Shown here: positions 58,291-64,000 of the stretch, piece after piece
Numbering within the stretch: position 1 is the stretch's first letter
How the letters are laid out: every line of letters begins with the position of its first letter
Assembly (NCBI GenBank): GCA_002007465.1
Contig: LNAC01000001.1
Location: 8,051,936 to 8,115,935, forward strand
Source: Ailurus styani
Lineage: Eukaryota > Chordata > Mammalia > Carnivora > Ailuridae
Direction: 5' to 3'
Length of the DNA: 64,000 nt
Notes under the pieces: model-generated
The model's database searches: none
Seen by the model: only the letters and a program-made list of their open reading frames with translations
Told to the model about the DNA's origin: nothing
Made by a program: the position numbers and the translations under genes

Positions 58291-59660
58291 GCCCACACGG
58301 TGTGGCCTCCAGCACTGTGGTACAGAGATCATAGCCGGATTCCTGGCCACTGAGAAAGGAGCTGGTCCCCCCACTCTTCTGAGCCTCAGCCTGACATTTC
58401 TAGAACTGTAGGTAAACTGCAGCCCTAGTCTGTGCCATGCACAACATGGTAGGCATCCCAGAAATCCTTCCCGGATGAATGCATGAATGAACAAATGAAG
58501 AGAAAGTGACCCGTAAACTACAAAATACTTTCCAATGGAGGAGGAATGATCAATCGTGGTTATTTGATTTCAGGATCTAGTATGCAACAAAACTTCCTGA
58601 GCCATGATCTAGCATCAAAAACAATGGCAAACATGGCTGTACCCCTCCGCTCAAACGGCAACAGTGCTTTGAGGGTCACACTGCAGGGAATTCTGGGAAA
58701 AGAGCAGTGAACGAGAGGGCATAGCCTGGCAGGCTCAAGGAACATAGCCTGGCAGGAAAACAAGGAGTAAATACTTACACACCTAGACAGATGGCCATTT
58801 CCTTACATGTATGATACACATGTGCCAAGGAGGAAAAAGATAGTGTCCTGTGAGAACAAACAATGGTGCCTGCCCTGCTAAGGGCTGGGTGTCCCTAAAG
58901 GAGCAGAAGCTGAGAACTAGGAGGTCGGGAGTTAGAGAGATGACAGCAAAATGAGAGCAGGAAGGTGTTCTGGGTCCCAAAGGGGGAAAGGAAATCAGAC
59001 CCAGACAACTGGGGGAGACAGAAGTAGATGAGCAGGAACCTGACCATGGTCATGACCAACAAAGGTCCCCTAACCATATGCCAGAGTTGGGCTTCTGTGG
59101 GTGGCAGAGTCGGGGAAGACAGGAAGACCACGGTCCCTGGACAGAGGCAAGGGAACACCCTGGAATCTTGGCAGTCCCCTGTGCCGTCCTCTCAGCAAAC
59201 TAAGTCAAGACTCCTCTCCCAACATGGCTCTGTGTCAGGGTTGGCCAATGAGCTTGCCCTGCAAGATCTAGAAGGCAGAAAGGAGGAAGGAGCCACCATG
59301 ATTGTCCGGTGGCAGCTACGGGCAGATATACAGACAGAGATCAAATCTACAGACTGAAGTCCTGTCACCCACTCGGGAGGGGAAGACAGGCGAGCTTGGC
59401 AGAGGCAGCCCACACTGAGGTTGTGAAAACCCAGGACAGGCAGTTTCTAGGAGAGACACTGGCCATCTCCTGCTAAGCAGCCGTTTTCCAGCCCTTCCAA
59501 ATGTTGTGCAAATGTCGAACCCCCTGTATTAAATACTTTTCTACCAGGATACCAAAGAGGGCCCTCCTAAACCTGGAGATCCTCCTATCACGAGCGGAAA
59601 TGACCCCAGTAAAGTAGCTCACGCCAAGATGGTAGCATCTGATACCAGACTTCCCTTCCC
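58291..59660. other. unique sequence
   Basis: A possible L2 3' end is at 58400-58500 ('ggatgaatgcatgaatgaac'). At 58718-58755 a short segment 'catagcctggcagg' occurs twice. No gene recognised. Confidence 0.35.
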
Positions 59661-59663
59661 AGG

Positions 59664-59725
59664 ATGTCTGCATCTTAAGTTTGCTTGAAGAGGTATGTCT
59701 GCATCTTAAGTTTGCTTGAAGAGGT
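59664..59725. repeat. perfect 31-bp tandem duplication
   Basis: Positions 59664-59694 are repeated without any change at 59695-59725. It lies in otherwise unique sequence. Confidence 0.97.
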
Positions 59726-60365
59726 CAGCTGGTAACCAGGACAGATCTGTAGGAAGGCCAGGGGCGTCTTTGGCCAAGTATCACAGAAGTCACTCCCCGT
59801 AGGTGAACACACCACTCAGTAACTCTGTAGGAATGTGGTCAGCCAGTTCTGGACCAAAATACATTTGCAATTGATCTGCCTGCTGCTGGTACCAAGACAC
59901 TTCTCAGTCCCGACAGAAGGAAGAGGAAGAGGCTATTAGCCATAACGCTCATTGATTCCTCCCGTATCACTTCGTAGCCAAGGTGAATTTTGCATTTTTA
60001 TTCAAAAAATGGGTAGAGAAAGCTTCAGATGCTTTGACAATGGTGACGGACTCAAGGCGGAGGCTAGCTCTCTCCCTCCTGTATCTTGCCTACTGGGAGG
60101 CCAGACTTCCCTCGGAGCAGACCTCAGCCTGGTAGGAGGGTGCTGACACACAGAGTGCGAGGTTCATCATCGCTGCTAAGCAGACTGAACCTAGGCTCTT
60201 CCCAAGAAAAGTGGAAACAAAAACCATAGCCCCAGAGGCCAGATTCCATTCTAAGACCTTCCTTAACTCTCTACACCAATTCTGCCTGTTTATTTCTAAA
60301 TCTTGAAATCAAGCAAATTTTGAGAAATGCAAGAGTGATTAAAACATAAAAGCTTATCATTCAAC
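59726..60365. other. unique sequence
   Basis: Nothing recognised. Confidence 0.4.
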
Positions 60366-60378
60366 ATCTTAGAGGTTA

Positions 60379-60491
60379 AGGGGTGTCTGGCTGGCTCAGT
60401 CAGAAGAACATGAGACTCTTGATCTCGAGGTTGTGAGTTCAAGCCCCATGTTGGGCATGGAGATCACTTAAAAATAAAATCTTTAAAAAAA
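60379..60491 (+). mobile_element. short CAN-SINE-like element without CT-rich middle
   Basis: The head 'ggggtgtctggctggctcag' is followed by 'catgagactcttgatctcg' and 'gagttcaagccccatgttgg', then directly a short A-rich tail. The length (about 110 bases) is that of a tRNA-like head only. Flanks atcttagagg (60366-60375) and atcttacagg (60492-60501) form a target-site duplication with one difference. Confidence 0.88.
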
Positions 60492-60501
60492 ATCTTACAG
60501 G

Positions 60502-60690
60502 GCACCTGGGTGGCTCAGTCAGTTAAGTGTCTGCTTTCGGCTCAGGTCATGATCCCAGGGTCCTGGGATGGAGCCCCACATTGGGCTCCCTGCTCTGCAG
60601 GGATCCTGCTTCTCCCTCTTCCTTTGCCTCTGCCCCTCCCCCTGCTTGTTCTCTCTTTCTCTCCCTCTCAAATAAATAAATAAAATCTTT
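60502..60690 (+). mobile_element. CAN-SINE inserted at the tail of another SINE
   Basis: Full plus-strand SINE beginning 'gcacctgggtggctcagtc'. The 17-bp duplication aaaaaaaatcttacagg at 60485-60501 and 60691-60707 is perfect and includes the A-tail of the preceding SINE. Confidence 0.96.
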
Positions 60691-60879
60691 AAAAAAAATC
60701 TTACAGGCTAAATTTCAGATAATTCCCTCTTTTGAAGAACTGCCACATCTTTTCTTTCCATAGGGTAATAAAAAATTCCATAAACCACCCTGCCCTCACC
60801 CTCATGGTAAATAAATCTGCTTCCTCTACTTTCTTTTTGTGAATATGACGTTCTAGTCTAGGTCTAAAATCCTTAATGT

Positions 60880-61082
60880 TGGGGCGGCTGGGTGGCTCGC
60901 GTAGTTAAGCATCTGCCTTCGGCTCTGTCATGATCCCAGGGTCCTGGGATCAAGCCCCACATCAGGCTCCCTGCTCAGCAGAAAGCCTGCTTCTCCCTCG
61001 CCCACTCCCCCTGCTTGTGTTCCCTCTCTCCCTGTGTCTCTGTCTGTCAAATAAATAAATAAAATCTTTTAAAAAACAAAAC
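60880..61082 (+). mobile_element. CAN-SINE
   Basis: Plus-strand SINE with a slightly changed head ('ggggcggctgggtggctcgc') and (AAAT)n tail plus A-rich end. A perfect 14-bp duplication, aaaatccttaatgt, lies at 60866-60879 and 61083-61096. Confidence 0.96.
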
Positions 61083-61096
61083 AAAATCCTTAATGT

Positions 61097-61800
61097 CTAC
61101 GTAACTTGTGTACAAATTTACATCATGACATTTTAAAGCAGAGACTGATTTAAAAAACATCAAGAAGACCAAAAATACCAGAAAGGAAAGACACAGAGGG
61201 AGAGAGGGACCACAGCGTAGGTGAATAGAATCATACAGCTGAAATCTTAGCAGGGGAAGAAGGATGATGGCGGAAACGTTCGGACCCCCTTAACTGGCGA
61301 GCTGAGGCCAATGGTAATTCTGGGCTCTCCTTTCAAATAGGCACCATTTGAGAAATGTTCTGTTCCGAAACATGGGAAAATGAGAAATTATAGAGCCTAT
61401 CTAACAAATCAAAAATAAATGAAGTAACAACATAAAGGTAGATTTACCGTTATTTATAATTTACCATTTTTACCTTGTTTTCAATTGTCTCTCGTCCTCT
61501 TCATTTGAGGAGCCCATTACATTTTATTATGCTAAACCCTATCTTCTGTCACATAAATTACAGTTAAAGATCTTAATATTAAAGCCTCTTAGCTCTGAGA
61601 TCATATTTCAAGCTTTGTTCAAACCAGACGTTAATGCTAGAATTGAACACAGAACACTTTGTCATCATTACCTATGATCTCAAAAGTATAATACAATTTT
61701 TGCTATATATGGCACAAAAATGCCTCTTGGTATAACACTGAATTATGGAGATATATTGATTTCTGCAGTATTTTGACAAAACAATAAAACTAAACCTGTT
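61097..61800. promoter_or_regulatory. candidate conserved noncoding element
   Basis: About 700 bases, strongly AT-rich in the right part (61370-61800), repeat-free, with many ATTA/TAAT cores ('cgttatttataatttacc', 'cccattacattttattatgc', 'gatcttaatattaaagc', 'gacgttaatgctagaattg'). It directly follows three clustered SINEs yet holds none itself. Regulatory role inferred. Confidence 0.4.
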
Positions 61801-62075
61801 AGCTCCTGAGCAGATACCCAGACATCCACCCAGCCATGATAGCCAACGCCATGAAGATAAAGGTTTCATTTAGCCCAGTTAAAATAGGAAAACACTCAAA
61901 CCCATGTCTGTCCTGGCAGTTCCTGCGGCTCCTACGTTTGTGGTCCTTTTCTTTCCTCCCGTGTGGAAGAGGAGAGTTAAGAGACAGCCAGTTTTGCCAT
62001 GGGGTTGGCTCAGACAGGAATCCCAAACCAGCCCTTGCTCACCACACGGGGGATCCGGGCCCCTCACCTAATCTC
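61801..62075. other. unique sequence
   Basis: Frames on both strands are shorter than 105 codons; nothing recognised. Confidence 0.4.
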
Positions 62076-62079
62076 TGGG

Positions 62080-62235
62080 AGATCAGCCTCCCTGTACATA
62101 AGTCACGATGGTATCAGCCTCCCAGGATTATTGAGGGGATGGAATGAGTTAATATCCCTACAACGCATGTACCCTACCCTCGGGCTCAGTATACAGTAGG
62201 TGCTTGATAAATGGAAGCTGTGGAGATTATTCCTG
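62080..62235 (+). mobile_element. MIR 3' part
   Basis: 'gggatggaatgagttaatat', 'gctcagtatacagtaggtgc' and 'ttgataaatggaagctgtgg' are the MIR 3' half. Confidence 0.7.
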
Positions 62236-62650
62236 AGAGGTTCTCAACCGATCTTTCTCACCACCCTTCTCTGTGATCCTTGGCAATTCAGGTTTCTTTT
62301 CCAAGTCTCTCCTTTTTCATCTAGAACACGGGGATAATCATGCCTGGCCGGCCGACCTCAAAAGTTGTTTGGGTCTAAACCGCAGTAAGAGACCTAACCG
62401 CGCTTTGCAAGGGGAAAAAATGTTACACTCGTGGAAAGGATTATTACTGTACATCAGTCTTCCAGTTTGAGACTGTAAGCAGCCTCCGAGTGCCGTGCCA
62501 TTCCAAGTCAGGCGTTTGGCCGGCATGGAAAGAGAACTGCCCAAGGAATAAATCAACATGTCCTTTTCCCCCTTAGTGATGCTGATGATGACTGCCCTGC
62601 CGCCACCACCACGCAACTCACTCACTCCCTAGCAATGACAAGAAGAATGC
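62236..62650. other. unique sequence
   Basis: Nothing recognised. Confidence 0.4.
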
Positions 62651-62654
62651 TGCT

Positions 62655-62895
62655 GCCACAGCAGCTCACATTTATTGGGCTCCTACAATGAGCCAAGCAC
62701 CAATCATACCCTCACAAAAAATGGCTATTCATTTTATTCCTAGAGCTACTAGGACCTGTATTTTACAGAGAAGGAAACTGAGGCCCAGAGAGCTGGAGCC
62801 CTGCCCAGCATCAGGGCTGCTGAGTGGAACGCAGGACTGGGACTCAGGTCTGGCTGACTGTAAGTCGGGGGCTCTCTCCACCACACCACTCCAGA
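62655..62895 (-). mobile_element. MIR, nearly complete
   Basis: Reverse-complement MIR: 'cacatttattgggctcctac', 'aatgagccaagcaccaatc', 'ttacagagaaggaaactgag', 'gctgctgagtggaacgcagg'. Confidence 0.85.
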
Positions 62896-63165
62896 CCTGT
62901 CCAGGATGTTCATGGTCACGTCCGACCAGGTGGTTGCAAACAGCTGAGATCATCAGGTGGGTGGTCTGTCACTGGAAAAGGCTATCTCTGAGCCCTGCTC
63001 ACCTCACCCAGTCACCTCAACAGCTTCCCTGAACCAAGGAGGGTTCATACCCCCAATCCCTAGATCTATGGTCAACCTGGAAATGGCCCCAGAGCCCGAG
63101 GCTAGGAGAACACCTCTCACTTGGACGTGATTCCTGGTTAGGAGTTATGTTAGGGGAGGAGGGGG
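62896..63165. other. unique sequence
   Basis: Nothing recognised. Confidence 0.4.
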
Positions 63166-63169
63166 GACT

Positions 63170-63375
63170 TCGGAGCAGGAAAGCCAGGGTTTACTCTTGC
63201 CTGGCTGAGCAATCAGGAGCAAGGCCCCCACCTTCTCCAACCCTCAGATTCCTCCCCCATAAAGCAGGGAATTATGAGAGATATAAATAGCAATAACTCC
63301 TCCCCCACTGCTGTGCAGTGAAATGAGGTCATAGATAGGAAACGGCACTGCTAACAGTCAAGCTGGGCGCCAGCA
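63170..63375 (+). mobile_element. MIR, diverged
   Basis: 'tcaggagcaaggcccccacc', 'accctcagattcctccccca', 'taaagcagggaattatgaga' and 'gtgaaatgaggtcatagata' give the MIR order. Confidence 0.6.
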
Positions 63376-63379
63376 TCTC

Positions 63380-64000
63380 GTCACCTTGTTTCACATGGGG
63401 TCCAGGAGTACCGCCTTATGCGGTCACTGCAATCACATCCAAGGCCCATCCCCAAGCCACAGTCACCCACAGGGAAGTGGGAGATCTCCCGACAACTGCA
63501 CCATGAGCTTAGTGTATGATCTTGCAGAGCCACGTGCTTTGCATCTCGCTCTGTGCTCCCCTGTGTGGCAGGAGAAACGTGTGAGAAATGCAAGTAGAGG
63601 CATGTAACGTGCACACACCGCTTCCAACAATTCTGTGTCCTCTCAATGTTCTCAGGATGAAAACAGACTCTTAGCACTGCCTCCCCGGCCCCAGCATGTG
63701 GCCCTGCAGTCAGACACGACACACCTTCCTTCTTCAATGCACCCCCTCTTTGGCCCAAGTTGCCCCCTAGTGTTCCTGCGAATCTCAGACTCTGAAACGA
63801 TGTCTTTGTGTCTTCACGGTAAGCCTTCCCCAAATATATGTGACACTAGGAGCTTCTATTTCCCAGATCCTAACACAGTCATCATTTTAAGTCACTATGA
63901 TTCTTCCCTACCTACTTATTTTCTAGATAACAAATTCCATGCAGGCAGGAGACATGTCTAGTTAGCAACCATTATATAATTAGAGCCTAAGACTGTGACA
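63380..64000. other. unique sequence
   Basis: No repeat or exon recognised; the 150-codon minus frame (63381-63833) has no domain. Confidence 0.4.

Overview
This window is nuclear DNA from a carnivoran mammal, most likely a mustelid (ferret, mink, marten or otter type). The main evidence is about fifteen CAN-SINE copies with a tRNA-Lys-like head, a CT-rich middle and an (AATAAA/TAAA)n tail. The youngest carry the 'gtgggttaaagcctctgcc' head that I associate with mustelids; that family-level assignment is from memory. The deeper layer is standard eutherian repeats: L1M, L2, MIR, MLT1/MaLR LTRs and hAT-Charlie elements.

I find no convincing protein-coding exon, tRNA, rRNA or small RNA gene. The open frames are short, often overlap on both strands, and many are translations of SINEs or L1. 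The window reads as intergenic or intronic DNA.

Layout. 1-9.2 kb: old LTR, L1M, L2 and MIR remnants and four SINEs. 9.2-12.1 kb: AT-rich, repeat-free sequence with dense homeodomain-type motifs on both sides of a small CpG-rich block. That block contains three consecutive G-quadruplex motifs created partly by a 25-bp tandem duplication, and it is the most interesting part of the window. 12.1-22.4 kb: unique sequence, an inverted SINE pair, MIR, L2, L1M remnants and one AT-rich conserved-looking block (19.6-20.2 kb). 22.4-28.6 kb: a nearly full-length, inactivated L1 on the minus strand, interrupted by two SINEs with perfect target-site duplications. 28.7-41.3 kb: an MLT1C-type LTR, MIRs, a SINE with a 112-base assembly gap, two more minus-strand L1 3' ends, an L1/HAL1-like ORF1 relic, L2 copies and a probable solo retroviral LTR. 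41.3-43.6 kb: further repeat-free AT-rich blocks. 43.6-54.2 kb: GC-richer unique sequence, a TG microsatellite, SINEs, MLT1C-like LTRs and L2. 54.2-64 kb: candidate noncoding elements (54.2-54.7, 57.9-58.3, 61.1-61.8 kb), an MLT1-type LTR, a SINE cluster with one SINE inserted into another's tail, and MIRs.

The several repeat-free AT-rich blocks without exons suggest a regulatory region (gene desert or large intron) of a developmental gene. That is inference: no alignment could be run, and I do not recognise the gene.
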